Source: Clostridiales bacterium UBA1316 (GTDB taxonomy: Bacteria > Bacillota > Clostridia > Oscillospirales > Oscillospiraceae). From it: 45,736 bases of DNA. Under the pieces are notes generated by a model that was given only the letters and a program-made list of their open reading frames with translations, did no database searches and had not been told where the DNA came from. The stretch's first letter is position 1, and every line of letters starts with the position of its first letter. Positions 24,478 to 32,731 of this stretch are shown piece by piece. Both the position numbers and the translations under genes were made by a program. The stretch lies in NCBI GenBank assembly GCA_002307055.1, contig DBTM01000087.1:23587-69322 (forward strand), written 5' to 3'.

Positions 24478-24694
24478 ATGCCGCTAAAGCCAAGAGAGAT
24501 GGAAAAAGTGATATTAGAAAATGGGTGGATATTTAAAACGCATCCGGTAGTCATCATCATTATGTGCATCCGACAAAAAAGAAAAAGTCACGATTCCGTT
24601 TCATTCGGGAGATATTGACCCAATGACTGAAAAAAGCATAAGAAAACAAGCTGGATTGCTTGATACTGAAGTGTCAAAGGGAGGACAGACATGA
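24478..24694 (+). pseudogene. hicA: HicA mRNA interferase toxin, two frameshifts
   Basis: Frame-corrected, this is a HicA toxin of about 72 aa: MPLKPREMEKVILENGWIF, then GSHHHYVHPTKKKK with the catalytic histidine segment, then VTIPFHSGDIDPMTEKSIRK. HicA is a double-stranded-RNA-binding-fold ribonuclease that cleaves mRNA. The start ATG 24478 has AAAGGA upstream and the stop overlaps the hicB ATG (ATGA), as in intact hicAB. One base is missing near 24540, before the GSHHHY segment, and another in the A run near 24582-24586, before VTIPF. The encoded toxin is thus truncated after about 20 correct residues. This could be real inactivation or sequence error. Confidence 0.82.
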
Positions 24695-25164
24695 ACTTAA
24701 TATATCCTGCAATATTTACGCCGCTTACGAATAACCCTAATGGTTATTGTGTTGTTTTTCCTGATTTACCTGGTTGTGTAACGCAGGGGGATAATATGGA
24801 ACATTCAATTGAAATGGCTCAAGACGCTGCATCTGGATGGATTTTGATTGATTTAGAAGAAGGAGTGGGACTACCGAAACCTTCTGCACGAGCTGACATC
24901 AAGTTACAATTGAAAGATGAATTTGTGAACTATATTCAGTTGAATATGGATGAATACGCGAAAAAATACAGCAAAAAAGCGACAAAGAAAACCTTGACAA
25001 TACCACAGTGGTTAAACACAGCTGCGGAAGAAAAGGGTATTAATTTTATTCGTGTTCTGCAGGAAGGGTTAAAAGCTCAGTTGGGGTTGAGCCCTGATAC
25101 AAAAATAATGCCTGCTCAATATGTGGATTCAAAGCAAAATATAGAAAACACAACTTCTTTGTAA
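24691..25164 (+). CDS. hicB: HicB-family antitoxin
   Basis: This 157-aa protein begins with the HicB RNase-H-like domain (YPAIFTPLTNNPNGYCVVFPDLPGCVTQGDNMEHS, in segments, and AQDAASGWILIDLEEG). It ends in a ribbon-helix-helix-type or helical DNA-binding tail (TLTIPQWLNTAAEEKGINF). HicB neutralises HicA and represses the operon. The ATG has GGAGG 6 bases upstream and overlaps the hicA stop. The frame is intact although its toxin partner is broken, so it is an orphan antitoxin if the upstream frameshifts are real. A long hairpin follows. Confidence 0.88.
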   Translation: MNLIYPAIFTPLTNNPNGYCVVFPDLPGCVTQGDNMEHSIEMAQDAASGWILIDLEEGVGLPKPSARADIKLQLKDEFVNYIQLNMDEYAKKYSKKATKKTLTIPQWLNTAAEEKGINFIRVLQEGLKAQLGLSPDTKIMPAQYVDSKQNIENTTSL

Positions 25165-25172
25165 TTAAATAA

Positions 25173-25227
25173 TCAATAAGAACAAGTCGGGATTGATGGA
25201 TTTTTCAACCTGACTTGTTCTTATTGA
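25173..25227. terminator. Long hairpin after hicB
   Basis: TCAATAAGAACAAGTCGG pairs with CCTGACTTGTTCTTATTGA, about 17-18 pairs with one G-U, around a T-rich loop. It starts 9 bases after the hicB stop. There is no T tract after the stem on the plus strand. Confidence 0.7.
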
Positions 25228-25309
25228 CCCGTAAAAAACAAAATCCCAAACATTTGCGTTCAAGAAGTCAGCATTCCTCTGGCTGGTTGCCTTACCCACA
25301 GTGTTACAG

Positions 25310-25338
25310 TTGACTGGGTCAGTCTGCTTTGATATGAT
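25310..25338 (+). promoter_or_regulatory. Promoter of the amino-acid ABC operon
   Basis: TTGACT (25310-25315) and TATGAT (25333-25338) are exactly 17 bases apart, 30 bases before the first gene's ATG. Confidence 0.8.
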
Positions 25339-25368
25339 TAAAACAAAAATATGCCAGGAGAAGAATTA

Positions 25369-26184
25369 ATGAAAAGAGTCATTGCGTTCATTCTGGGGTT
25401 GACGATGCTGGTGGCTTTTGCCGGGTGCGGCAAAACAAATAGTGCTTCGGATAATAAGACGCTGAAGGTCGGGATGGAGCTGGCTTACCCGCCGTTTGAG
25501 ACGAAGGATGCGCAGGGGAACCCGTCGGGCGTGAGCGTGGATTTCGCAAACGCGCTGGGGGCTTATCTCGGGGAGAAGGTGGAGATTCAAAACATCGCCT
25601 GGGACGGGCTGATTCCGGCGCTGCAGACCGGCAAGGTGGATGCCGTCATCTCGTCGATGACAATCACGGAGGCCCGGCAGAAGGAAATCAGCTTTTCAAA
25701 GCCATACGCGCAGGCACTGCTGGCGCTGCTCACAAACACAAAATCAAACATCGCAAGTATAGACGACTTGAATCGAGCCGGAAAAACGGTCGTCGTCAAG
25801 ACAGGCACGACAGGGGATTTATATGCCCAGGCAAATCTGAAGAACGCGCAGATCAAGTCGCTGGCGGATGAAAGCGCCTGCGTCACGGAGGTGGTGCAGG
25901 GAAAGGCGGATGCTTTTATCTACGACGAGCTGACGATTTATAAAAACCAAAAAGCCAATCCGGACACAACCACAGCTGTTTTCATTCCCGGTCAAACGGC
26001 TGAGTATTGGGGTGTGGGTATCAATAAAGATAACACAGACCTTCTGAATAAAGTAAATACCTTTATTGATAAATTCTATGCGGAAAAAGGCTTTGATTCA
26101 ATCACGCAGAAGTATCTGGCTGACGAAAAAAACGTGTTTGACAAGCTCGGGTTCCCGTGGTTCTTCGACATCGCGCAGAAATAG
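25369..26184 (+). CDS. Amino-acid ABC transporter substrate-binding lipoprotein
   Basis: This 271-aa protein has a lipoprotein signal peptide (KRVIAFILGLTMLVAFAGC, with the lipobox Cys near residue 20) followed by a family 3 solute-binding domain. Motifs include LKVGMELAYPPFETKDAQG, GVSVDFANALGAYLG, WDGLIPALQTGKVDAVISSM, TITEARQKEISFSKPY and VVVKTGTTGDLYAQ. It captures a polar amino acid (glutamine, cystine or similar) outside the membrane. I chose ATG 25369, which has AGGAGAAG upstream, over an earlier in-frame codon. It opens a three-gene operon with permease and ATPase. The specificity is not determined. Confidence 0.93.
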   Translation: MKRVIAFILGLTMLVAFAGCGKTNSASDNKTLKVGMELAYPPFETKDAQGNPSGVSVDFANALGAYLGEKVEIQNIAWDGLIPALQTGKVDAVISSMTITEARQKEISFSKPYAQALLALLTNTKSNIASIDDLNRAGKTVVVKTGTTGDLYAQANLKNAQIKSLADESACVTEVVQGKADAFIYDELTIYKNQKANPDTTTAVFIPGQTAEYWGVGINKDNTDLLNKVNTFIDKFYAEKGFDSITQKYLADEKNVFDKLGFPWFFDIAQK

Positions 26185-26186
26185 GT

Positions 26187-26978
26187 ATGAAAAAAACCAT
26201 AAGGAATTTATTCATTCGTCGCGAGGACGCTCAAGTCACTCCGCTTCAGGCGGTGCTTAATATTGTGCTGGCACTCTTGCTATTAGCCGGTTTTGCCTGG
26301 CTGTCTCTGGCGCGGCTGAACCTGAAGCTGGATTTCTCCGTGCTGCTGCAGTTCCGTTATCGCATCTGGCTGGGTTTTCTCACAACCATTGGGCTGAGTC
26401 TCGCGAGCCTTGTAACCAGCCTGCTGCTTGGCTGCCTTTTAGCGATGGGCAACAAAAGCCGCGTGCTGCCCATCTCCTACCTCTGCAAAATTTACGTGCA
26501 GTTTATCCGCGGCACACCGCTTATTATGCAGATTTATCTCTTCTTTTATATTGTCGGCACAGCTTGGGGCATCGATAACGAATTCTGGGCCGGCGTCATT
26601 ATCCTGTCTATCTTTGAAAGCGCGTACATATCGGAGATCATCCGGGGCAGCCTGCAGTCTGTTGACAAGACGCAGCTGGAGGCTGCCGCGGCGGTAGGGC
26701 TCGATAAGCGTCAAACGCTGTTTATTGTCGTGCTCCCGCAGCTCATTAACAGGACCCTCCCGGCCTTGGCGGGGCAATTTGCCTCTATTATCAAAGACTC
26801 GTCCCTGCTGTCGATTATCGCCGTCATTGAGCTGACGCAGACTATCCGCGAGATCAGCGCCACAACATTTGCGCTGTTCGTCTGCTATATCTTCCTGGGG
26901 CTGCTCTATCTCTGCCTGACGATGCCGATTTCACTGCTCACCCAGCATCTGGAAAAGAGGTTCCGTTATGAAGCTTGA
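26187..26978 (+). CDS. Amino-acid ABC transporter permease (HisM/GlnP type)
   Basis: This 263-aa inner-membrane protein carries five or so hydrophobic helices and the cytoplasmic EAA coupling loop QLEAAAAVGLDKRQTLFIVVLPQ that docks to the ATPase. RYRIWLGFLTTIGLSLASLV and FIRGTPLIMQIYLFFY are typical of the polar amino-acid family. The start ATG 26187 lies 3 bases after the lipoprotein stop. It overlaps the ATPase gene by 11 bases, so the subunits are co-translated. A homodimer with the GlnQ-like ATPase is expected. Confidence 0.93.
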   Translation: MKKTIRNLFIRREDAQVTPLQAVLNIVLALLLLAGFAWLSLARLNLKLDFSVLLQFRYRIWLGFLTTIGLSLASLVTSLLLGCLLAMGNKSRVLPISYLCKIYVQFIRGTPLIMQIYLFFYIVGTAWGIDNEFWAGVIILSIFESAYISEIIRGSLQSVDKTQLEAAAAVGLDKRQTLFIVVLPQLINRTLPALAGQFASIIKDSSLLSIIAVIELTQTIREISATTFALFVCYIFLGLLYLCLTMPISLLTQHLEKRFRYEA

Positions 26979-27720
26979 AGTTCGGGAGCTGAGCAAAGCG
27001 TTCGGCGAGGGGACCGAAATCATCAAGGATTTCAATCTGAACCTGGAGTTCAGCAGCCTGGCCGTCATCGGCCCGTCCGGCGGCGGGAAGTCCACCTTGC
27101 TGCGCTTGCTCGGCGGCTTAATCGCGCCCACCTCCGGCGATATTCTGCTCGACGGAAAAAGTATCGACTATTCGCCCTCCGGCTTGCTTGAGCACCGCCG
27201 GAACATTGGCTTTGTGTTCCAGGCCCAGGGGCTGTTCCACCACCTCACCGGGCTGCAGAACATCACAATGCCGCTCATCAAGGTGCACCATATCAGTAAA
27301 GGCGACGCTGAGGATACGGCGCGCCGCCTTCTGGCACGCTTCGGTCTGGAAGCTGACGGCAGCAAGCACCCGCACGAGCTCTCCGGCGGCCAGCAGCAGC
27401 GCATCGCAATCGCAAGAGCCGTTGCCGCCCGCCCAAAGCTTCTCCTGCTCGACGAACCCACAAGCGCTTTAGACCCCGAGCTGACAACAGAGGTTCTGGA
27501 TATGATCAACGAGCTTCGTAAAGACAGCCTGAACATCATCGTCGTCACCCACGAGATGGGCTTTGCCCGAAACGCCTGCGAAAAGGCAATGTTCATTCAC
27601 GATGGGCAGCTGTTGGAGCTCGGTTCCAGTGCGGACTTGTTTGGAGCCCCCAAGACCCGGGAACTCTATGATTTCTTAAATAAAATATTGGAGTGGAACC
27701 CCTCCGGACTGACCCCGTGA
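26968..27720 (+). CDS. Amino-acid ABC transporter ATP-binding protein (GlnQ type)
   Basis: This 250-aa ATPase has Walker A GPSGGGKST, the Q-loop FVFQAQGLFHHLTGLQNI, signature LSGGQQQRIAIARA, Walker B LLLLDEPTSALDPE and switch His VVTHEMGFAR. It powers import with the preceding permease and lipoprotein. Length and layout match GlnQ/HisP. It ends the operon and is followed by a perfect 20-bp hairpin. Confidence 0.94.
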   Translation: MKLEVRELSKAFGEGTEIIKDFNLNLEFSSLAVIGPSGGGKSTLLRLLGGLIAPTSGDILLDGKSIDYSPSGLLEHRRNIGFVFQAQGLFHHLTGLQNITMPLIKVHHISKGDAEDTARRLLARFGLEADGSKHPHELSGGQQQRIAIARAVAARPKLLLLDEPTSALDPELTTEVLDMINELRKDSLNIIVVTHEMGFARNACEKAMFIHDGQLLELGSSADLFGAPKTRELYDFLNKILEWNPSGLTP

Positions 27721-27733
27721 CAGATAACCAACG

Positions 27734-27782
27734 GCAAGTAACAGAGCCCTGCATCTCTGAGCTGCAGGGCTCTGTTACTTGC
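27734..27782. terminator. Perfect 20-bp hairpin between convergent operons
   Basis: GCAAGTAACAGAGCCCTGCA (27734-27753) and its exact reverse complement (27763-27782) flank a 9-nt loop. It lies 13 bases after the ABC ATPase stop and 15 bases from the end of the converging esterase gene, so it can terminate both. Confidence 0.88.
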
Positions 27783-27797
27783 GATACGGACCCGGTT

Positions 27798-28754
27798 TTA
27801 TTTCGTCAGTGCCCTCTTTAGCGCCTGGACGATTTCGCCTTCGGCGCGTTTGCCGATTTCGGTGCCCAGGGACATATCAAAGCCGTGATAACAGCCGGGG
27901 TAGACATGGAATTCCACACTGACGCCGGCTTGTAGAAGGCGGGTACAGTAATCAATGGTTTCGTCGCGGAAAAGGTCAAGCTCGCCGACGCAGGTATAGG
28001 CTGGGGGAAGACCGGATAAGTCGGTGGCGCGGGATGGTGCGGCGTAAATCGGGACCTCGCCTTTATAAAGCTCACCCAGATACATTTCCCAGCCGAATTC
28101 ATTCTTAGCTCTGTTCCAGAACCTCTCGTCCGTGAACTCCAGGCTGGAAGGTGTGATGTTCCTGTCATCGATCATCGGATACAGAGGCGCTTGGAACGCA
28201 ATAGCGGGGCCTTTGCGATCCCTCGCCAGCAAACACAGCGCGGCGGTCAGTCCGCCGCCGGCGCTGCCGCCGGCAACCGCGATGCGGCTTACATCAACGC
28301 CGAGTTCCCTGCTGTTTGCTTCAAACCATAAAAGTGCGGTATAGCAATCCTCCAGCGGCTCCGGATATTGTGCATCCGGAGACAGCCGGTAGTCGACAGA
28401 AACGATGACGCAGCCAATTTCCTGTACCAAACGGATACAGCTGAAGTCGGTTGTTTCGGCGGTCCCGACGATATAGCCGCCGCCGTGTATGTAAAGAATA
28501 CCGGGGCAGTTCGGAGTCTTCGGCACAGGCTCATAAAGGCGCACTTTGACATCCGGCGCACCCTTCGGCCCGGGTAGCGTTCTATTGGTTATCGTTATTG
28601 ACGGATCAGCTGGGGCGGTACCGCCCACCGTCATTTGACTCATCATATCGCGGAGCGCCTTCAGTCCCTCACGGGTGAAATTACCGCCGGGCATCATCGC
28701 CAAAGTATCTCTCAGCTCCGGATGGACGCGGTTTATATCAATTTTGTTTTCCAT
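27798..28754 (-). CDS. HSL-type alpha/beta hydrolase (esterase)
   Basis: This 318-aa protein matches hormone-sensitive-lipase-like esterases. The oxyanion motif is YIHGGGYIVG, the nucleophile elbow is VAGGSAGGGLT, the catalytic Asp is in VGELDLFRDE, and the His is in YPGCYHGFD. It should hydrolyse short-chain esters or lactones in the cytoplasm. I chose ATG 28754, with GGGAGG 5 bases upstream. It follows another alpha/beta hydrolase by 40 bases on the same strand, suggesting one operon. The substrate is unknown. Confidence 0.9.
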   Translation of the reverse strand: MENKIDINRVHPELRDTLAMMPGGNFTREGLKALRDMMSQMTVGGTAPADPSITITNRTLPGPKGAPDVKVRLYEPVPKTPNCPGILYIHGGGYIVGTAETTDFSCIRLVQEIGCVIVSVDYRLSPDAQYPEPLEDCYTALLWFEANSRELGVDVSRIAVAGGSAGGGLTAALCLLARDRKGPAIAFQAPLYPMIDDRNITPSSLEFTDERFWNRAKNEFGWEMYLGELYKGEVPIYAAPSRATDLSGLPPAYTCVGELDLFRDETIDYCTRLLQAGVSVEFHVYPGCYHGFDMSLGTEIGKRAEGEIVQALKRALTK

Positions 28755-28794
28755 AATAACCTCCCAATATGGGGCGGCATACTGCCCCATCTAA

Positions 28795-29739
28795 TTATTT
28801 CAGCTTTTCCTTGAGCCAATTAAAGACGCGCGAGAGATTTGCCGGTTCGTTCATGCGCATGTCGCTATGACCGTAACCCTCAAAAGCGTCCAATGTTACC
28901 CGGTCTTTTCCGCAGACTTCCTCAATGCGCCTGGCCAGATTATATGAACAGCCGGTAGGTACGACCGTATCCTTTGTGCCAAATTGAATCAGGAATGGCG
29001 GAGCGTCAGGCGTAACCCAGGTTTCGGGGTTGGCGAAGTAAGCCAGATTCGGGTGCTCAGTGACCTTCGCACCGAGAAAGATGTTGGCAAAGTTAAAGCT
29101 CGGGAACTCCTTGCCATCGGGCATCACCATCGGCGGCTGCTTGTCTGAGAAGTCCGACTGCAGCAGGAGATCACCCACACCGTACCAATCGACAACAGCC
29201 TGAACCTTATCGCTGACCGCCGCATAACCCAGCGTCAGGTCATCGAGCGCCGGGATGTCGGCTGTCAGCGCCGCCATAACCGCGTGATAGCCGCCTGCCG
29301 AATCGCCCCATGCGGCAAAACGATTGGGGTCAAGCTTGTATTGAGCCGCATTGGCTCGGAGGAAACGGATCGCCGCCTTGAAGTCGAAGAGCGGATAAGG
29401 GAACAGCCCGTCGGGGGCGGCTTTTCCGGTCATGTCCATCGTCACCATCCGCTGGTCAACGCTCACTACGGCAAAGCCCTCCGTGATGGCTTCCAGTGTT
29501 GCCATGACCTGCATGTCACGTTTATGCCCGGCGAGGAAAGCACCGCCGTGCAGGAAGATAATTGTAGGGAAGGGGCCTTCGCCGTTTTCCGGCAGATAGA
29601 TGTCCAGGCCGCGCATTGGGTGGGGCTTGTCGGGTGTGTAGGGAATGTCAAGGAATTTGCGGCTGATCCCGCTCACATCCACTGAGGGCAGCTCCATCGG
29701 TTTGGACGGATCGGGCGGCAATAATTTAGCAACAGGCAT
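28795..29739 (-). CDS. Alpha/beta hydrolase (BD-FAE/esterase-like)
   Basis: This 314-aa protein has FLHGGAFLAGH as oxyanion motif, AAWGDSAGGYHAVM as nucleophile elbow, and FGTKDTVVP and FEGYGHSDM as the Asp and His segments. It resembles esterases of the acetyl-xylan or feruloyl type (LDIYLPENGEGPFPTIIFLHGG in two parts). The start ATG 29739 lies 6 bases after AAAGGATG; an ATG at 29748 overlaps that site and is less likely. It is the first gene of a two-hydrolase transcript. Both proteins are cytoplasmic by sequence. Confidence 0.88.
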   Translation of the reverse strand: MPVAKLLPPDPSKPMELPSVDVSGISRKFLDIPYTPDKPHPMRGLDIYLPENGEGPFPTIIFLHGGAFLAGHKRDMQVMATLEAITEGFAVVSVDQRMVTMDMTGKAAPDGLFPYPLFDFKAAIRFLRANAAQYKLDPNRFAAWGDSAGGYHAVMAALTADIPALDDLTLGYAAVSDKVQAVVDWYGVGDLLLQSDFSDKQPPMVMPDGKEFPSFNFANIFLGAKVTEHPNLAYFANPETWVTPDAPPFLIQFGTKDTVVPTGCSYNLARRIEEVCGKDRVTLDAFEGYGHSDMRMNEPANLSRVFNWLKEKLK

Positions 29740-29775
29740 GATGTACATCCTTTCAAATAGTAATATTATGGAGAC

Positions 29776-29804
29776 ATATTAACACAAAAATACCTTATAA
29801 TCAA
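29776..29804 (-). promoter_or_regulatory. Promoter for the two hydrolase genes
   Basis: On the minus strand TTGATT and TAATAT are 17 bases apart, about 37 bases before ATG 29739. Confidence 0.6.
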
Positions 29805-29834
29805 CGTTATCCGACTGACATTTGCATGATGGAC

Positions 29835-29862
29835 GCTAAAGAAGTCCGCCGAAACGGACTTC
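29835..29862 (-). terminator. Terminator of the MoaF-like gene
   Basis: GAAGTCCG (29841-29848) and CGGACTTC (29855-29862) form an 8-bp stem. On the minus strand it is followed by TTTAGC. It lies about 50 bases after the stop at 29915. Confidence 0.7.
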
Positions 29863-29914
29863 CTCGATTATTCTGTTTGTGCGCTCTCTGGTGGTTGTCC
29901 GTGAATCTTAACCT

Positions 29915-30844
29915 CTACACCAGATAGGGGTTCGGATCCGTAAAAAAATGCTCATCAACCTCTTCGGGGGTACCGTATTTGCCGATCATGACAAAGATGG
30001 GGCCTTCTGTGCCGTTCATTGTCATCGTGCCGAAGCCGCGGCCGACGCTGTATAAACGATTCCAGTTATCCAGGAAGCACAGCGTATCACTGCGGAAACC
30101 GATTTTCTCACCAATGAGCTTTTCCATGTTCTGCTCGGTGGCGCTCTCCAAGTAGATGCCCTCTTTGATTTTTACGTAATAGCAGGGTTCGTCTGAGCCG
30201 GGTAATTTTTTCATCATTTCGCCCATCGTATTATTGAACGAAGCGTCAGGCGCCGGCTGATCATTTGCGTCAGTGGGTTTCTGAGGCGCGGTTGCAGTCT
30301 TGGGATAACCGATGCGGTACCAATGCGGATGGTAATATACGTGCACAGTCGCCAGCTCGTGGCCGTAGGTCCACTTGACGGAGGTGCCCACGGTGTCGTC
30401 GGTAAAGCCGTGGCGTTTGAGGTCGGTATGTGGCTGGCCTTCGATCTTTATGTAACCGAAACCGAAATGGCTCTCGATAAGGTATGGCCAATAGGGATTC
30501 TCGCCCAATGTGCAGCGCAGGAATGTCACCAGCCCCTGCTCCTTGTCGATGACCCAGGTGTGGTTCTCGCGCGGGGTCTTGCCGTCAATGCAATAGGTGA
30601 CGAGGTAGGTATAGTCGTCGGATTTCCGGCACTCGTAGGGATCTGTTTTCAGACTGCCGCTGCTCTTTATGCTCCACTCAACGTGCGTTTCGTCGATAAA
30701 ATTCAGCACGGCGTCGCCGGTTTCCTCACCGGTGTCCACAACAAAGTCGAAGCGCTTTCCGGCAAGCTCAAAGCACTTAGGGGGGCAGAACTGACCGATT
30801 GACAGGGCAGCCGCCTTCGGACCGAAATTCTTAGCGAGGTTCAT
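29915..30844 (-). CDS. MoaF-like (lipocalin-like) protein
   Basis: This 309-aa protein looks like the MoaF family: a repeated beta-barrel pattern with LAGKRFDFVVDTGEE, FIDETHVEWSIK, DDYTYLVTYCIDGK, HTWVIDKEQGLVTFLRC and SHFGFGYIKI. A linker and a C-terminal half of similar kind follow (EPCYYVKIKEGIYLESATEQ). MoaF was named beside molybdenum-cofactor genes but its biochemistry is unclear to me, and binding of a small ligand is the usual guess. The start ATG 30844 has GGGAGG 8 bases upstream and a good promoter at 30881-30909; a longer in-frame extension to 31057 has no ribosome site and overlaps the next gene. It is monocistronic. Confidence 0.6.
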   Translation of the reverse strand: MNLAKNFGPKAAALSIGQFCPPKCFELAGKRFDFVVDTGEETGDAVLNFIDETHVEWSIKSSGSLKTDPYECRKSDDYTYLVTYCIDGKTPRENHTWVIDKEQGLVTFLRCTLGENPYWPYLIESHFGFGYIKIEGQPHTDLKRHGFTDDTVGTSVKWTYGHELATVHVYYHPHWYRIGYPKTATAPQKPTDANDQPAPDASFNNTMGEMMKKLPGSDEPCYYVKIKEGIYLESATEQNMEKLIGEKIGFRSDTLCFLDNWNRLYSVGRGFGTMTMNGTEGPIFVMIGKYGTPEEVDEHFFTDPNPYLV

Positions 30845-30880
30845 AGTAAATTCCTCCCAATTTTTTATATTATTGTGCAG

Positions 30881-30909
30881 AGTATATGATAGTTTTTCCC
30901 GAAAGTCAA
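30881..30909 (-). promoter_or_regulatory. Promoter for the MoaF-like gene
   Basis: On the minus strand TTGACT and TATACT are exactly 17 bases apart, ending 36 bases before ATG 30844. Confidence 0.78.
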
Positions 30910-30960
30910 TCGCATTTACAGCGTCATAATAACCAACCTGTATGACAAGCGCAAAACTAA

Positions 30961-30996
30961 GGGACGGGCTTTGAATTCTGCTCAAAGCGCCGTCCC
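30961..30996 (-). terminator. Terminator of the tagO-like gene
   Basis: GGGACGG (30961-30967) pairs with CCGTCCC (30990-30996) and CTTTGA with TCAAAG inside, with a small bulge. On the minus strand TTAGTTTT follows, about 22 bases after the tagO-like stop. Confidence 0.75.
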
Positions 30997-31017
30997 CCGC
31001 GAGTTTATTCAGCTTAT

Positions 31018-31968
31018 TTATAATATAAAAATGATGATGGCAACCAGATTCAGGCACAGGCTCGCCAGATAAAGGAATTGGACCACCTGCCTCTGATTTA
31101 AGCCGGTTGATAATAATCTGTAATGCACCTGATTGGTGTCGCCGACATATATCGGCTTGTGTTCACGTATTCTTTTAAATACAACGTAGATATTGTCGAA
31201 GATCGGCAGCCCCAGTGCCAGCACCGGGACAAAAATTGAGATCATCGTCGCCTGCTTAAACGCGCCGCTCAGCGAAATGAGGCCGAGCGTAAAGCCTAAA
31301 AAGGTAGCACCGGCGTCGCCCATTAATATTTTAGACGGGTATTTATTGTATTTCAGGTAGCCCAGACAAATGCCGACTAAAATAATGCCCATAATGGCGG
31401 ATGTCGTATCACCTTTGACAACGGCGACAATGCTCAGTGTCCCGGCCGAAATGCATGTCAGCCCGCCGGCCAGGCCGTCCATACCGTCCATAAAATTGAT
31501 AACTGTCGTGATGCCGAATATCCATGAGACCGTCAGCAGAAACTGCAGCCAAACCGGGAAGCTGTAATAAACGTGGCTGAGCGGATTCGTAATGCCTAAA
31601 AACTTTACATTCGCAAAGAAAATAAGCGAACAGGCGATAATTTGCACAATAAATTTCGGCAGCGCGCGCAAATCCTTTCCGCTTATCTTGTACCAGTCGT
31701 CGATCATGCCGATGCCGAAAATCATCAGTGAACTGATGAAGATTAAGAGTGTGTTCATGTTGATATCCCTGACGAATATCACATATAAAACCCAGAAGGT
31801 GACAAACATACCGACACCGGCCAGGTACGGCTTTGCCGCTTTATGAATCTTGCGGTCATCCGCCTTCGGCTTTTCCGTATAGTCAATTTTATAGGCAAGC
31901 CTTTTTAGTAATGGTGTAATAATCAGCATCAGCACAAGTGATAAGATAAATGACAATAAATAAGTCAT
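31018..31968 (-). CDS. tagO: Undecaprenyl-phosphate sugar-1-phosphate transferase (TagO/WecA/MraY family)
   Basis: This 316-aa polytopic membrane protein has about ten helices and the family's catalytic loops: KADDRKIHKAAKPYLAG, GMIDDWYKISGK (the DD pair), NFMDGMDGLAGG and MGDAGATFLGFTLG. It transfers GlcNAc-1-phosphate (or a similar sugar phosphate) to undecaprenyl phosphate at the start of wall teichoic acid or surface polysaccharide synthesis. MraY itself is less likely because no murein genes are near and the loops read as WecA/TagO. The start ATG 31968 has GGGTTGAG upstream; a longer in-frame start at 32004 exists without a better site. It is a single gene with its own promoter and terminator. 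Confidence 0.88.
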   Translation of the reverse strand: MTYLLSFILSLVLMLIITPLLKRLAYKIDYTEKPKADDRKIHKAAKPYLAGVGMFVTFWVLYVIFVRDINMNTLLIFISSLMIFGIGMIDDWYKISGKDLRALPKFIVQIIACSLIFFANVKFLGITNPLSHVYYSFPVWLQFLLTVSWIFGITTVINFMDGMDGLAGGLTCISAGTLSIVAVVKGDTTSAIMGIILVGICLGYLKYNKYPSKILMGDAGATFLGFTLGLISLSGAFKQATMISIFVPVLALGLPIFDNIYVVFKRIREHKPIYVGDTNQVHYRLLSTGLNQRQVVQFLYLASLCLNLVAIIIFIL

Positions 31969-32012
31969 GCTCAACCCGCCTTTAGGTATCCATAAGAACA
32001 TCAATTAGAAAT

Positions 32013-32041
32013 ATTATAGCACATTTTAGAGAAATTTGCAT
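32013..32041 (-). promoter_or_regulatory. Extended -10 promoter for the tagO-like gene
   Basis: On the minus strand TGCTATAAT gives a TGn extended -10 with perfect TATAAT. A weak -35 (ATGCAA) lies 17 bases upstream. Confidence 0.65.
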
Positions 32042-32072
32042 TAATTCATCATATGTTAATAAAGTTTGAACG

Positions 32073-32109
32073 AAAAAACGCCCCAGGCATGACAAACATG
32101 CCTGGGGCG
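32073..32109 (-). terminator. CCCCAGGCATG-family hairpin, copy 5
   Basis: CGCCCCAGGCATG (32079-32091) and CATGCCTGGGGCG (32097-32109) form a perfect 13-bp stem. On the minus strand it is followed by TTTTTT, so this copy is a true intrinsic terminator for the gene ending at 32198. Confidence 0.88.
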
Positions 32110-32197
32110 GTGAAACGCTTGGAGACAAATCTGTTATAGAAAAACAAATAATTCGGGCAGAATGAATACAGAGAAACCATCTCGCGGAACGCAGGCA

Positions 32198-32578
32198 TTA
32201 TTTTTTCAAAGAGTACTTATACGCGCTGAATGCGATAAAACCAAATAAAGCGCAGGTTATGATGCTGTACAGATTGGTGTATGGAAGAGGCTGAACTAAG
32301 TCTTTAATAAAATCAATGGCATTAATAACGGCATACGCAAAAAGAGGAATATACACACTGATGTGATTCTGATTGGCAAAAGCTAACAAGACACCTAAAA
32401 GGAAACCGTAATAGGCTATTGCACTGCCGACGCCTCCCAACGAGATAAAGTATTGAATGACCATTATACCTATTCCGCCGAAGGCAAATACCGAATCCAA
32501 ACGTAAGATGCTTCTGAAAAATGCGTTGCTGTTAAAGTAATTTTTCAATTCTGAGCTGACGTTTTTTACTGTATCCAT
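32198..32578 (-). CDS. Small membrane protein, 126 aa
   Basis: I do not recognise this family. It has a short polar N-terminus (DTVKNVSSELKNYFNSNAFF), then hydrophobic segments at about 29-47, 51-68, 74-90 and 101-118, and a basic end YKYSLKK. A Gly/Phe-rich first helix (FAFGGIGIMVIQYFISLGG) is notable. The start ATG 32578 has GGGAGA 5 bases upstream. It is monocistronic, ending in the copy 5 hairpin. A four-helix membrane protein of unknown role is all the sequence supports. Confidence 0.7.
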   Translation of the reverse strand: MDTVKNVSSELKNYFNSNAFFRSILRLDSVFAFGGIGIMVIQYFISLGGVGSAIAYYGFLLGVLLAFANQNHISVYIPLFAYAVINAIDFIKDLVQPLPYTNLYSIITCALFGFIAFSAYKYSLKK

Positions 32579-32635
32579 ACTGCTCTCCCTTTTTTAGATT
32601 ATTATTATAAAGGTATAAAAACAGACTCTTCTCAT

Positions 32636-32690
32636 TGACATCGCATGGTGCTATTTAGTTGTATATTGGGATAATGCACCATTAATGTCA
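32636..32690. repeat. Imperfect long inverted repeat
   Basis: TGACAT...ATGGTGC (32636-32651) and GCACCAT...ATGTCA (32676-32690) are inverted copies around a 24-base AT-rich centre, with a small internal mismatch. It lies between the membrane-protein start and the UroD-like gene end. It may be a regulatory dyad for the gene at 32578 or a remnant of a tiny mobile element. Confidence 0.5.
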
Positions 32691-32731
32691 ATATATTTTC
32701 AATACGAGTCCACATAGATGGCGGTAAAGCA

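Noticed and set aside
29915..31057. MoaF-like protein extended by about 70 residues to 31057
   Set aside because: The extension overlaps the end of the tagO-like gene and the terminator, and the promoter and GGGAGG site support ATG 30844.
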